Shown here one piece after another: positions 47,528 through 56,327 of a stretch of 64,000 bases of DNA (its first letter is position 1; every line of letters starts with the position of its first letter). Source of the DNA: Cryobacterium sp. PH31-AA6. Lineage in GTDB: Bacteria > Actinomycetota > Actinomycetes > Actinomycetales > Microbacteriaceae. The notes below the pieces were generated by a model. That model saw only the letters and a list, made by a program, of their open reading frames with translations, searched no databases and was not told the origin of the DNA. The stretch lies in NCBI RefSeq assembly GCF_030063195.1, contig NZ_JASISS010000018.1, forward strand, positions 1-64,000, written 5' to 3'. A program made the position numbers and the translations under genes.

Positions 47528-49957
47528 ATGTCAACGATCCAGGAGCCATCAGCCCTCGCCGAATGGGAAAACGGCCCCTTTTCCGAGGCCCCGTTCGCCG
47601 AGGCGGAATCCGACCGAACGGCCGAAACCGCGCCCACGCCGGTCGGTTTCCTGCCCTGGGCGGAGGCGTCGTGGGCGGAGAATCTCAGTCCCTTTGCCGA
47701 GCCGGAGACGGATGGGACGCCGACCGACGAGGCGGAACTCAGGCTCGCCGAGGCATTCGCCGAGCTTCGGGATGAATTCTTCGACGAAGCGGTCGACAAC
47801 CTCGTCGCCGAGACCGAGGACGTGATCGGTCAACGCTTCGCCGACGAGTCGTCGAGCACCGCAGGCCCCGAGAAGGAACGTCTGGGCGGCGCACACCTCT
47901 CCCCGATCCAGTTCGAGGCCGAACGGTATCTCGATCGCCTCACCGACGGCCTGGCCGGTCTCGATGTCGAGTCGCTCGATGAAACCGGCCTGAACGAGAT
48001 GCTGGACCGCTTCGACCCGGAGGCCGCGCCGCTGTCGCCGGCCGGGGAGGAATTCCTCGGATCGCTCATTCGCAAGGCGAAGAGCGCCGTCAAATTCGTG
48101 GCGAGAACGGCCAAAAGGGTCGGCAAGGCGGCGGGTGGTCTCCTGGCCGGAGCGCTGAAACGGTTGCGGAAGCTGGTCGCCCCTCTCCTGCGGCGAGTGC
48201 TCTCGTTCGCCATCGGTCGCCTTCCTGCGCCGCTGCGTGCGCCGGCCAGGCTTCTGGCGGGCAAGATCTTCTCCGAACAGGAGTCCTCAGGCCAGGCAGA
48301 GGCCGCCGAAGAGGATTTCGCCTCCTCCCCCGCCCAGGCCACCGACACCGAGGCCCTCTCCGAATCGTTCGACGCGGCACTCGCGGAGGCGATGGTCGGG
48401 GATGAGGCGATCACCGCCGAACTGGAAGCCCTCACCGGTGACGAATACGAACAGGAGGGTCCGCTCGAGAGCCACGAGTTGGAACTCCTCGCGGAGGCAC
48501 GCGCAAAGCTCATCGACACGCTGTCCGCGGCCGGGGACGGTGAAGACCTCGCACCCGCCGTCGAACAGTTCGTGCCGGCGCTGCTCGGCGCGCTCCGGCT
48601 GGGGATCAACCTCGTGGGCCGGCCCCGGGTGGTCGGGTTCCTGGCCCGGTACCTCGCCCGGCTCATCGGCCGCTGGGTCGGACCAAAGTTGTCGGGTCCG
48701 CTGTCGTCGGCCATCGTGGACACCGGACTTCGACTGATCAGTCTCGAGCAACCCGAACTCGAACGCGACAACGAAGCCGTGGCGTCGCTTCTCGCGGCCA
48801 CCGTGGAAGACACCGTGCGCCGGCTGGCCGAGAACGAGGACTACATCTTCGAAAACGAAGACCTGATGCAACTCGCCACAGCCGAGGCCTTCGAGCGTTC
48901 CGTCGCCACGAACTTCCCGCCCAGCCTGGTTCGCCGGGGCCTCCCGCCGGCACCGTCGATCGCGGGTCGGTTCGTGACGAGACGACCGCGAAGCGCTCGC
49001 CCCTATCGTCGGTTCAGCCGGATGCCGGAGGTCGAGATCTCGGCCTCCGTCGCCGAACGGATCACCAGCTTCGGCGGGGTCACCCTGGGCGCGACCCTGC
49101 GCGCAGCCGGAGCCGGTTTCCCGCTCCGGGCTCGGCTGCACATCTTCGAGGCGACGATCGGCACCTCGTTACGGCGGATTGCCGCCCTCGAGCGTGGGCG
49201 CCTCGGCGGCTCCAAGATCTCATCTACTCGGCTGCACCCGCTGACCCCGACCGCCGCAGGGCTGCTCCTGAACGAGCCGGCACTCGGCGTACGCGTGGGC
49301 GCCGCCTTCCTGCAGAGCCGAGCGCGCGTCGCCGCCGGCCAGCGTTTCTACTACCTCGAGCCGATCGCCGGTGGCGCGCCGACGGTCACGCCCGTCGCAG
49401 CTCGGGCAGGAACCCCGAGCCAGGGCTGGATCGTCGCGGACACGATTCGGTCGCGCATCGTCGTCGCCCTCTATTTCTCTGAGACGGATGCGCAGACCAT
49501 CGCCGCCGGCGTGCGCGCGGGGCGCCCGGCCGCGGCTCTGCTCCCGGCCCTGACGGCCGCCTACGACGGCGTCGCACGATCCTTCGGCACTCCGTCCGGA
49601 CGGGTCCGAATCGTCAAGGAAACGGTGGCCGGCGAGGAGTTCTTCGGTTCGGTCGCCGGGCGGCTCCTCCCCCTGGTCATCACCCAGTTGCGCCGGGTCA
49701 TCCGCAGTTGGTTGCTCCCCTTGCTCGCCACCTGGATGCGGGAACGATCCGCCGAGTTCGGGCGGGCGAGCGCAAGTCCAGGCGACGGCGTGACGATCAC
49801 CGCGACCTTGTCCGGAGTGCCGGGGATGAGCGTGCTCCGGGACGCCCTCAACGGCAAGCTGGGACTCGGCACGCTGCACACGGTCGCGTCCGGGGCAGCG
49901 TTCAAAGGCACCCCTGCCGGGGTCGTCACCGTGCAGGCAGGTGTGCACCGGCCATGA
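47528..49957 (+). CDS. unrecognised 809-aa protein with SPFAE motifs and cationic amphipathic region
   Basis: The ATG at 47528 has GGAG eight bases upstream and the coding bias begins there; an ATG at 47339 is rejected. No signal peptide is present. Residues 12-26 (EWENGPFSEAPFAEA) and 49-59 (SWAENLSPFAE) are two copies of a motif also present at the start of the 1131-aa protein at 52864. An acidic helical region follows (LRLAEAFAELRDEFFDEAVD), then a strongly cationic amphipathic stretch at 179-247 (SLIRKAKSAVKFVARTAKRV and on to LAGKIF). A hydrophobic zone (LLGALRLGINLVGRPRVVGF, about 355-415) comes next, and a mixed C-terminal half. I do not recognise a family. The cationic stretch could be membrane-active or a packing region. 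Its stop overlaps the next start by four bases. Confidence 0.85.
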   Translation: MSTIQEPSALAEWENGPFSEAPFAEAESDRTAETAPTPVGFLPWAEASWAENLSPFAEPETDGTPTDEAELRLAEAFAELRDEFFDEAVDNLVAETEDVIGQRFADESSSTAGPEKERLGGAHLSPIQFEAERYLDRLTDGLAGLDVESLDETGLNEMLDRFDPEAAPLSPAGEEFLGSLIRKAKSAVKFVARTAKRVGKAAGGLLAGALKRLRKLVAPLLRRVLSFAIGRLPAPLRAPARLLAGKIFSEQESSGQAEAAEEDFASSPAQATDTEALSESFDAALAEAMVGDEAITAELEALTGDEYEQEGPLESHELELLAEARAKLIDTLSAAGDGEDLAPAVEQFVPALLGALRLGINLVGRPRVVGFLARYLARLIGRWVGPKLSGPLSSAIVDTGLRLISLEQPELERDNEAVASLLAATVEDTVRRLAENEDYIFENEDLMQLATAEAFERSVATNFPPSLVRRGLPPAPSIAGRFVTRRPRSARPYRRFSRMPEVEISASVAERITSFGGVTLGATLRAAGAGFPLRARLHIFEATIGTSLRRIAALERGRLGGSKISSTRLHPLTPTAAGLLLNEPALGVRVGAAFLQSRARVAAGQRFYYLEPIAGGAPTVTPVAARAGTPSQGWIVADTIRSRIVVALYFSETDAQTIAAGVRAGRPAAALLPALTAAYDGVARSFGTPSGRVRIVKETVAGEEFFGSVAGRLLPLVITQLRRVIRSWLLPLLATWMRERSAEFGRASASPGDGVTITATLSGVPGMSVLRDALNGKLGLGTLHTVASGAAFKGTPAGVVTVQAGVHRP

Positions 49958-51216
49958 GCATCCTGCCTTCAGCCGCCGCGCGCCTCGCGGCCGACGACCT
50001 GGAACGCCAAATCGCGCATTGGCGAGCCGCGGCATCGACCTTCCGCGACGCCGAGGAGTTCGCCTCCGAGCAGGCCTGGCGCGGCGTCGAGGCGCACACC
50101 GGTTTGCCGTTGCGGCGCCAGCTCGCGAGCATGGTGACCGAGCTCATCGACATGGGGCGGGCAACCCAGGCCACCTGCCGGTCCGCCCGCCATCATCCGG
50201 AGGAGCTGGTCGTGGCGGCGCGGGCCGTGCAACAGTATCGTCGCCGCTACGCCCAGGTTGAGGTGACGCTGGACTTCTTCGGCGATGCGGTGAATTCACG
50301 CACCAGTCCACAGTTGCGTTCCGCACTGCAAACCTTGGACCGTCTGGCAGCCGAGAGCATGACCCCGGTCCTCACCCGTGCCGGGCATCCGCCGATTCCG
50401 GTCCTCGTCTACCTGGACAAGGGGATGGGCGCATCGATCCTGCGCGCGGGCATCCGGCTCTGGACCCCGGGGAGCATCAACCCCGTCGCGGCCATCAAGA
50501 TCGTGCGCCACAATCTCTATCGACCGACATCCCTGTTCCACGAATCCGGCCACCAGGTAGCGCACCAGACCGGATGGACCCAATCGTTGCGGGGCGCCGT
50601 TACCGCGGCGCTGGAGGGTGACCCCCCGTTGCAGGCCATGTGGGCTCCCTGGAGTTCCGAGATCGCGGCGGATGTCTTCGCGTTCCTGCACACGGGGTAC
50701 GCCTCCGTGACCGCCCTCTACGATGTCGTGGGCGACTCGCGCACGATTCTCCGCTGGCCGGTCGGCGACCCTCACCCCGTCGGCTACCTGCGCACCCTGC
50801 TCGGCTGCGCCCTGTGCCGCCGGGCCTTCGGCCCCGGGCCCTGGGACTCGCTGGAAGACGCCATGGTCCTCTCACACCCGACCGACCGGACCGACCCCAC
50901 CGTGCGAACCCTGCTCGACCGGTCTCGAGGACGGCTCGCCGAAATCGCCCGGGCCTGCCTGGACTCCCCCGTCCCCGGCCTGCACGGGCGGCCGATGACC
51001 TCGGTGCTTGATCCCGGCCGAGTGTCGCCGAGCGCCCTCGCCGACCTCGAGCGCGGTGCCGGCACCTCCCTCTGGGTCTCCCCGCACTGGCGCAGAACGG
51101 AAGGGATCCGTCTGATCGCCCTGGCGGGCCTGAGAGAGGCGGAGCACCCGCTTGACGCGGCCGGATGGATCGACCGCGCCAGAACCTGGATGACCACGGA
51201 ACCCCTGGCCGCCTAG
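49954..51216 (+). CDS. HESGH zinc metallopeptidase-like protein
   Basis: It starts in the ATGA overlap with the preceding gene. The 420-residue protein contains a HExxH motif, H196-E197-S-G-H200, in SLFHESGHQVAHQTGW. A candidate third zinc ligand is Glu236 in WSSEIAADVFAFLHTGYA, 36 residues later, the spacing of gluzincin peptidases. The N-terminal 150 residues are helical (ADDLERQIAHWRAAASTFRD). No signal peptide is present. It is probably a protease acting on a cluster partner or the target; the function is inferred. A short gap of 21 bp separates it from the next gene. Confidence 0.8.
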   Translation: MSILPSAAARLAADDLERQIAHWRAAASTFRDAEEFASEQAWRGVEAHTGLPLRRQLASMVTELIDMGRATQATCRSARHHPEELVVAARAVQQYRRRYAQVEVTLDFFGDAVNSRTSPQLRSALQTLDRLAAESMTPVLTRAGHPPIPVLVYLDKGMGASILRAGIRLWTPGSINPVAAIKIVRHNLYRPTSLFHESGHQVAHQTGWTQSLRGAVTAALEGDPPLQAMWAPWSSEIAADVFAFLHTGYASVTALYDVVGDSRTILRWPVGDPHPVGYLRTLLGCALCRRAFGPGPWDSLEDAMVLSHPTDRTDPTVRTLLDRSRGRLAEIARACLDSPVPGLHGRPMTSVLDPGRVSPSALADLERGAGTSLWVSPHWRRTEGIRLIALAGLREAEHPLDAAGWIDRARTWMTTEPLAA

Positions 51217-51237
51217 ACCACCACGATCGGAGGAACG

Positions 51238-51693
51238 ATGTCCAACCCAGCGAATTCCGGCGCAGCGAAGCCGTCGGCCAGGTCTCTGGCCACTGCCTAC
51301 GCCGAAATCGACAAACTCAAGGAACACAACGAGCGCCTGGCCGAGCAATTGCAGGTCCTCGGCGGGTTCGGCACCCTTATCAGCACCCTGGACAACGGTC
51401 TCGGGAGCCTGGTCGGCGAATTGCAGCCGCTGCGCGACCTCGCCCGGGCCGCGGCCGGCACCGAACCGCCCGGCACGCCCCTGGACGAGTGCGCGTCGAA
51501 CCGGCTTCGCAGCATCCGCGCCTCACTGGACCGGGTCAGAAGCGACACCTACCAAAGCACGCTCAGCGAGGAGGACGTGGGATTTCTCCACGACACCCCC
51601 GAGGGACCGTACCCGTGCGGCCCCGGCAGGGAGACGCACGGAGCCGCCTCCACACTCAACCGGTACAGCTCAGGAAGTGGAGCGGCATCATGA
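51238..51693 (+). CDS. small coiled-coil protein
   Basis: GGAGG precedes the ATG. The 151-residue protein has a helical/coiled-coil part (AYAEIDKLKEHNERLAEQLQ followed by a hydrophobic LGGFGTLISTLDNGLGSLVG). A polar tail containing Cys and ending SSGSGAAS comes after it. It overlaps the next gene by four bases (ATGA). It could be an adaptor or chaperone for its neighbours; that is an inference. I do not recognise a family. Confidence 0.75.
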   Translation: MSNPANSGAAKPSARSLATAYAEIDKLKEHNERLAEQLQVLGGFGTLISTLDNGLGSLVGELQPLRDLARAAAGTEPPGTPLDECASNRLRSIRASLDRVRSDTYQSTLSEEDVGFLHDTPEGPYPCGPGRETHGAASTLNRYSSGSGAAS

Positions 51694-52820
51694 TTCCGCA
51701 GCTCGTTCGCACGCTGGTCAACCCCCCTGGCGGCCAGACCGCGCTCACCCCGGCCGATGCCGCGGCGAAAGTGCTCGGCGCCGATCCGTTCGATCTCGCA
51801 CTGTACCTGGAGCAGGTGTGGGACGCCGCGAACGTGTGGGCGCCGAACGGCGCACCGGCCGGCCCGGCCCGGCGGGCCCTCTGGTCGACCGCTGAGTTCT
51901 TCGGCTACACCCCGGCCGTCAGCCCTGCCTGGGATCACCTCGGCTACGCCTACCTGCTCGAGAACACTCGGATGGCGCAGATCATGCGCCGAGTGGTGCA
52001 GTCGTTCCGCTCCGGAGAGGGGTTGGGCGTACCGTCGGTGGCAACCCAGCGCTGGCTCGATGCGACGGAATCGCTCCTGTTCGGTGCCGCCAACCCGGTG
52101 TCCGCCTGGCTCTCAACGAGCAGCGTGCGACCGGACCCTGAGGCCGTACGCCGGAACGCCTACTGGCGCCTGTTCGGGATGAACCTCGCCTTCGGCACCG
52201 ACGACAACAAGCCGTTCGTTTACGATCGTGCCGCCGCGACGAACACCACCTTCGTTCCGCTGCTCGAGGAGCTCCTCTACGAGGTCTGGCAGGCCATGAC
52301 CAACCTGCGCAACCTGTCCGGGGTGAACTCGGCCGACGACGACCGAATCTACCGGCTGGCCGAACAGCTCCGATTCGTGCTGCGCTCGCGGCGCCAGAAG
52401 GCGGTGCTGGCCCGTGAGGAGCTGGTCGCCTGCACGGCACTGGGCTGGCTGAGTCTCAGCCTGGACAGCAACACGCCCGTCGTCGTCGACCTGCGGGCAC
52501 AGGCCACGAGCCCGGCCGACCGGCTGCGAATCATCGGAGAACGCGTCGGCCTCGCCCCGCACAGCAGATCGTCCGCGCTCATCTCGATGGCCGAGGAGCT
52601 GTCTCTGCTCCTGCGCACCCTCGAGGCCAACATCATCACCGGCCCGCAATTCGCCTGGGTGCTCTACGCATCCACCGCCCCCCTCGGCTCGACGGTGACA
52701 CCACTGGGCCCAACCAGTCGACGAGTGATCACGGAGTGGTCGGCAGCCACCGGGCGGGACCTCAAGGCCCGGAAGTCTCCCGTCGCGGTGCAGGCTCGTC
52801 AGCTGGCCGGGGCCCGGTAG
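51690..52820 (+). CDS. unrecognised 376-aa cluster protein
   Basis: It begins in an ATGA overlap with the coiled-coil gene. The protein opens MIPQLVRTLVNPPGGQTALT and is mainly helical (FDLALYLEQVWDAANVWAPN; LLEELLYEVWQAMTNLRNLS; IYRLAEQLRFVLRSRRQKAV). No signal peptide, membrane helix or catalytic motif is visible. Position and tight coupling argue for a role together with the peptidase-like and repeat proteins on either side. The next gene starts 43 bp later. Confidence 0.78.
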   Translation: MIPQLVRTLVNPPGGQTALTPADAAAKVLGADPFDLALYLEQVWDAANVWAPNGAPAGPARRALWSTAEFFGYTPAVSPAWDHLGYAYLLENTRMAQIMRRVVQSFRSGEGLGVPSVATQRWLDATESLLFGAANPVSAWLSTSSVRPDPEAVRRNAYWRLFGMNLAFGTDDNKPFVYDRAAATNTTFVPLLEELLYEVWQAMTNLRNLSGVNSADDDRIYRLAEQLRFVLRSRRQKAVLAREELVACTALGWLSLSLDSNTPVVVDLRAQATSPADRLRIIGERVGLAPHSRSSALISMAEELSLLLRTLEANIITGPQFAWVLYASTAPLGSTVTPLGPTSRRVITEWSAATGRDLKARKSPVAVQARQLAGAR

Positions 52821-52863
52821 CCGCCGGGCGCCCCCTCGAATCGGCGAAAGGCGAGTGAGGACA

Positions 52864-55800
52864 ATGGATGAGTCACACCCGGGGAGAACCCCGGCCCAGT
52901 GGACGGAGTGGGGTTACGAGTCGCCGTTCGCCGAGACACCCACCCCGTTCGGCGCCGTCGTCGCCGAACGGGAGGCCGAAGCCTTCGACCCGTTCGACGC
53001 GGGCGAAGCCCTCGATACCGGCGAGGCGTTCGATACCGGCGAGGCGTTCGAGGCCGGCGAGGCGTTCGAGGCCGGCGAGGCGTTCGACACCGGCGAGGCG
53101 TTCGACACCGGCGAGGCGTTCGATACCGACGAGGCGTTCGAGGCCGACGAGGCGTTCGACACCGGCGAGGCGTTCGAGGCCGACGAGGCGTTCGACACCG
53201 GCGAGGCGTTCGAAGGGTTGGACACATTCGAACCACCGCAGCCGGCTGCGACCGGTCCGACCTTCGAGGGAGAGGGATTTCCCTCGGGCCTCGTCCTGAC
53301 CGCCGGATCGGGCGCCACCGGGCCGGGTCAGGAGCATTGGGATCCGCATGGCACCGGCCTCCCCCTCCTCGAGACGGGCCCGATGATGCGAAGCCGACGG
53401 CTGTCGGCCAACTTCACCGTCGGCGAACTCGTGCGAAGCGGCGGCCGGTACGCGGATGTTGCACGCATCTCCCCCGCACTCGTGCGACTCCTGCAGGGCA
53501 TGCGCGACCGCGGCGGCCACGCCGTCCGAATCACCTCCGGCTACCGATCCTGGGCGCGGAACACGCAGATCTACGCCGGCTACGGCAAGAAGGCGACGTT
53601 GAGTCGGCACTGCTCCGGCCAGGCCGCGGACATCCGGATCAGCGGAATGTCGGGTCTGGATATCGCCAGGCTCGCGATCGACGTCGGCGGCGCCGAGATC
53701 GGCGTGGGCATCGGCGGCAGCTATGCGCACATCGACGTTCGCGGCGTGCGAGCGCGCTGGACCTATCTGAGCGGCGACGCGGGTCGCCGCGCCCTGGCCG
53801 CCATCGCCGACCATCGACCGGCGAGGCCCGGCACGGGAACCGTGCCGCCGGCACCGAGGCCGGTGCTGCCCGGGCCGGCGACTCCCGGCGTGACTCCGGG
53901 CGGCCACCTGATCGTGGCGCGACATCCGTTGCTTTCGGGGCATGCCGGCTCACCGCCCGACCTCGTGCTCGGCTGGAACGCGATGTCCCGCCCGGCGGCG
54001 ATTGACGTCGTCGTGCACCTGCACGGCTTCTCCGCGAGCCGGGACCGGATGAACCTGCTGCAGGAGATGCTGCCGATCAGCGGTCTCGACCTGAGCGGTC
54101 CGACCGGGGCCGGCCGCACCCGGCCCACCCTGACCGTGCTGCCGCGGGGACATTACTACGGTGGCGAGAGCGGGAAGGGCTACTCCTTCCCCGGCCTCGT
54201 CGCCCCGGGCGCCCTGGCCCGCCTGGTGACGGATGCCCTCGCCCGTTTCGCCGCGCAGACCGGTGTTCGCGCGCCGGCAGGGCGGCTCATCCTGACCGCG
54301 CACTCCGGCGGCGGGTCAGCGCTGACCGCGATCCTCGCGCACACCGACCCGGACGAGGTCTACATCTACGACGGACTCTACGGTTCGGGGGCCGCGGTGA
54401 GCACCTGGGCGATCCGGCGGATCTCCCGGGACGTCGCGTTTCCGCAGCAGACACCTCCCGCCCTGCGCATCTTCTATCGCGCCGGCTCGGTAAAACACCC
54501 CGGCACCCAGCCGCACAGCGAGGCGGTGGCCAGGGCCCTCTGCGGGACCCTCGCTTCCCCGCTCGTGCCGTCGCGTCTGCGCGACCGCTTCCGGGTCGAA
54601 CTGACAACGGTCGGTCACGGCGACATCCCCCGGCGGTACGGCCGGCTTCTGCTCTCCGACCCGGGTGCCGACGTGCCGCAAACGACCCGATTCGACTGCT
54701 CCTCACCGCGCCGCGGGCCGCGGTCCGGCGAGTTCGAGAACTTCACCGAGTTCGAGGACTTCAACTCCGAGGACTTCACCGAGTTCGAGGACTTCAACTC
54801 CGAGGACTTCACCACAGAGGATTTCGAAGCAGAGGATTTCGAAGCAGGTGAGCGTGAAACCGAAGAGTCCGGCCCCGAAGGGTACGGCCCCGAATCATTC
54901 GAATCGGACAACCTCGAACCGGAAGGCCTCGCCCAGGAGAACTTCGAGGAGGAAGGTCTCGAACCCGAAGACTTCGAACCCGAAGACTTCGAACCCGAAG
55001 ACTTCGAGCTTGGAGGTCTCGAAGCCGAGGACTTCGAACCGGAGGGCTTTGAACCAGAGGGCTTCGAACCCGAGGGCTTCGAGAACGAGGACTCCGAATA
55101 TCACGAGAGCGCGGAGCGCTTCGAAGGCTTCGAGGGCTTCGAGGGCTTCGAGAACGAGGAATTCCCCTCCGGCGCGAAACTCCGGATCGTCACCGGTGCC
55201 ACCGGTCGGAACCTGGAGCACTGGGACCCGAACAACACCGGCCTTCCGTTGCTGGAGACCGGTGCCGCCCAGCGCGGACTGAAGCTCTCCGCGAACTTCA
55301 CGGTCGGCGAACTGGTCACCAGCGGCGGTCGGGCCGACGATCTCGCCCGCATCTCACCGGCCCTCGTGCGCCTGCTGCAGGCGATCCGGGACAAGGCCGG
55401 CCGGCCGGTGCGGATCAGCTCCGGGTACCGGTCCTGGAAACGCAACACGGCGGTCTACCGTGCGCGCGGCAAGAAGCCCACCCTGAGCAGGCATTGTTCC
55501 GGTCAGGCGGCCGACATCACCATCCGGGGACTCACCGGCCTCGAGATCGCCAAGCTCGCGCTCGATGCGGGCGGGCCGTCCCTCGCAATCGGGATCGGCC
55601 GCACCTTCGCCCACGTGGACGTGCGCGGCACCTGGACCGTCTGGAATTACCTCGGCGGCAGTGCCGGCCGCGCGCTCGAGGTCGCCGCAGCCGCGCATCG
55701 GGCCGCACTCCCCGCAGGTCCCCGCCCGACGAGTCCGCCGACCGTAAACGGTCAGCCGCATCCCAGCACGCCGACGACCCCGGCCCTCCCCACAACCCCC

Positions 55801-56259
55801 GCACCGGTCATGACCGCCGGCGGGAACCGGGCGGCCGGACGGGTGCCGTATCAGATTGCCACCTCCGACTCCGGTGGTCCCCAGCCGGGCGCACTCGCCC
55901 TGCGCGCGCATTGGCGACGCACGACAGGCCTCCAGAAGGTCGGGATCTACGTGGCCCGCGATATCCGTGGACACCCGGGAAAGCGGTCGGTGCACTCGGA
56001 GGGGCGTGCCCTCGACCTCTATGCGCGAGCCGATGACCCCGCCCAGCGCGCGATCGCCGAGGCTTACATCGCCTGGCTGATGGCTCATGCCGTCGAATTG
56101 CAGTGCGCGTACATCATCTGGAACCACAGGCAGTGGAGCTGGCAGCGGCGCAACCAGGGTTGGCGGGCATACCGCGGAGTGAGCCCACACACCGACCACG
56201 TGCACGTTGAACTCTCCTGGGAGGGCGCACTGGCCCCGAGCCGACTTTTCGGAGGCTGA
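52864..56259 (+). CDS. multi-domain zinc-peptidase/esterase-like protein with acidic repeats
   Basis: ATG at 52864 was chosen; GTG at 52855 is an alternative. The 1131-residue protein opens with EWGYESPFAETPTPF (residues 15-29). A hexapeptide repeat EAFDTG/EAFEAG follows (48-118). The first M15-type peptidase module has H249-x6-D256 in SRHCSGQAADIRI and H289 in SYAHIDVRG. An esterase-like alpha/beta domain comes next, about 345-600, with the nucleophile-like Ser481 in LTAHSGGGSAL and the HLHGF loop. A Glu/Phe-rich tract spans about 622-767. The second M15 module has H877, D884 and H917. A final VldE/ARB-07466-like module has H1044-x6-D1051 and H1109-T-D-H-V-H. M15 enzymes cut peptidoglycan peptides. 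No signal peptide is seen. It ends the operon. Confidence 0.9.
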   Translation: MDESHPGRTPAQWTEWGYESPFAETPTPFGAVVAEREAEAFDPFDAGEALDTGEAFDTGEAFEAGEAFEAGEAFDTGEAFDTGEAFDTDEAFEADEAFDTGEAFEADEAFDTGEAFEGLDTFEPPQPAATGPTFEGEGFPSGLVLTAGSGATGPGQEHWDPHGTGLPLLETGPMMRSRRLSANFTVGELVRSGGRYADVARISPALVRLLQGMRDRGGHAVRITSGYRSWARNTQIYAGYGKKATLSRHCSGQAADIRISGMSGLDIARLAIDVGGAEIGVGIGGSYAHIDVRGVRARWTYLSGDAGRRALAAIADHRPARPGTGTVPPAPRPVLPGPATPGVTPGGHLIVARHPLLSGHAGSPPDLVLGWNAMSRPAAIDVVVHLHGFSASRDRMNLLQEMLPISGLDLSGPTGAGRTRPTLTVLPRGHYYGGESGKGYSFPGLVAPGALARLVTDALARFAAQTGVRAPAGRLILTAHSGGGSALTAILAHTDPDEVYIYDGLYGSGAAVSTWAIRRISRDVAFPQQTPPALRIFYRAGSVKHPGTQPHSEAVARALCGTLASPLVPSRLRDRFRVELTTVGHGDIPRRYGRLLLSDPGADVPQTTRFDCSSPRRGPRSGEFENFTEFEDFNSEDFTEFEDFNSEDFTTEDFEAEDFEAGERETEESGPEGYGPESFESDNLEPEGLAQENFEEEGLEPEDFEPEDFEPEDFELGGLEAEDFEPEGFEPEGFEPEGFENEDSEYHESAERFEGFEGFEGFENEEFPSGAKLRIVTGATGRNLEHWDPNNTGLPLLETGAAQRGLKLSANFTVGELVTSGGRADDLARISPALVRLLQAIRDKAGRPVRISSGYRSWKRNTAVYRARGKKPTLSRHCSGQAADITIRGLTGLEIAKLALDAGGPSLAIGIGRTFAHVDVRGTWTVWNYLGGSAGRALEVAAAAHRAALPAGPRPTSPPTVNGQPHPSTPTTPALPTTPAPVMTAGGNRAAGRVPYQIATSDSGGPQPGALALRAHWRRTTGLQKVGIYVARDIRGHPGKRSVHSEGRALDLYARADDPAQRAIAEAYIAWLMAHAVELQCAYIIWNHRQWSWQRRNQGWRAYRGVSPHTDHVHVELSWEGALAPSRLFGG
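53005..53217 (+). repeat. 18-bp coding tandem repeat (EAFDTG-type hexapeptide)
   Basis: Eleven in-frame 18-bp units encode E-A-F/L-D/E-T/A-G/D, followed by a partial twelfth (EAFEG). The copies differ mainly between D-T and E-A variants, so recombination or slippage between copies is likely. The tract is highly acidic and lies between the N-terminal motif and the first peptidase module. Confidence 0.95.
54727..55165 (+). repeat. Glu/Phe-rich coding repeat tract
   Basis: In-frame repeats run through several units: EFEDFNSEDFT twice, then EDFEA twice, EPEDF three times, EPEGF three times, and FEGFEG near the end. The tract links the esterase-like domain with the second peptidase module and is nearly all Glu, Asp, Phe, Pro and Gly. 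Confidence 0.9.
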
Positions 56260-56327
56260 ACCGCTGGTCCGTCGCGAAGCAGCGGGGCATCCGGGCGGTC
56301 CCCCGCTTGGAATACGATGGAAGGCTC

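Noticed and set aside
46562-56259. Prophage or contractile injection system
   Set aside because: I see no portal, terminase, capsid, sheath, tube or baseplate protein, no integrase and no attachment-site repeats. The peptidoglycan-targeting modules alone do not prove a phage.
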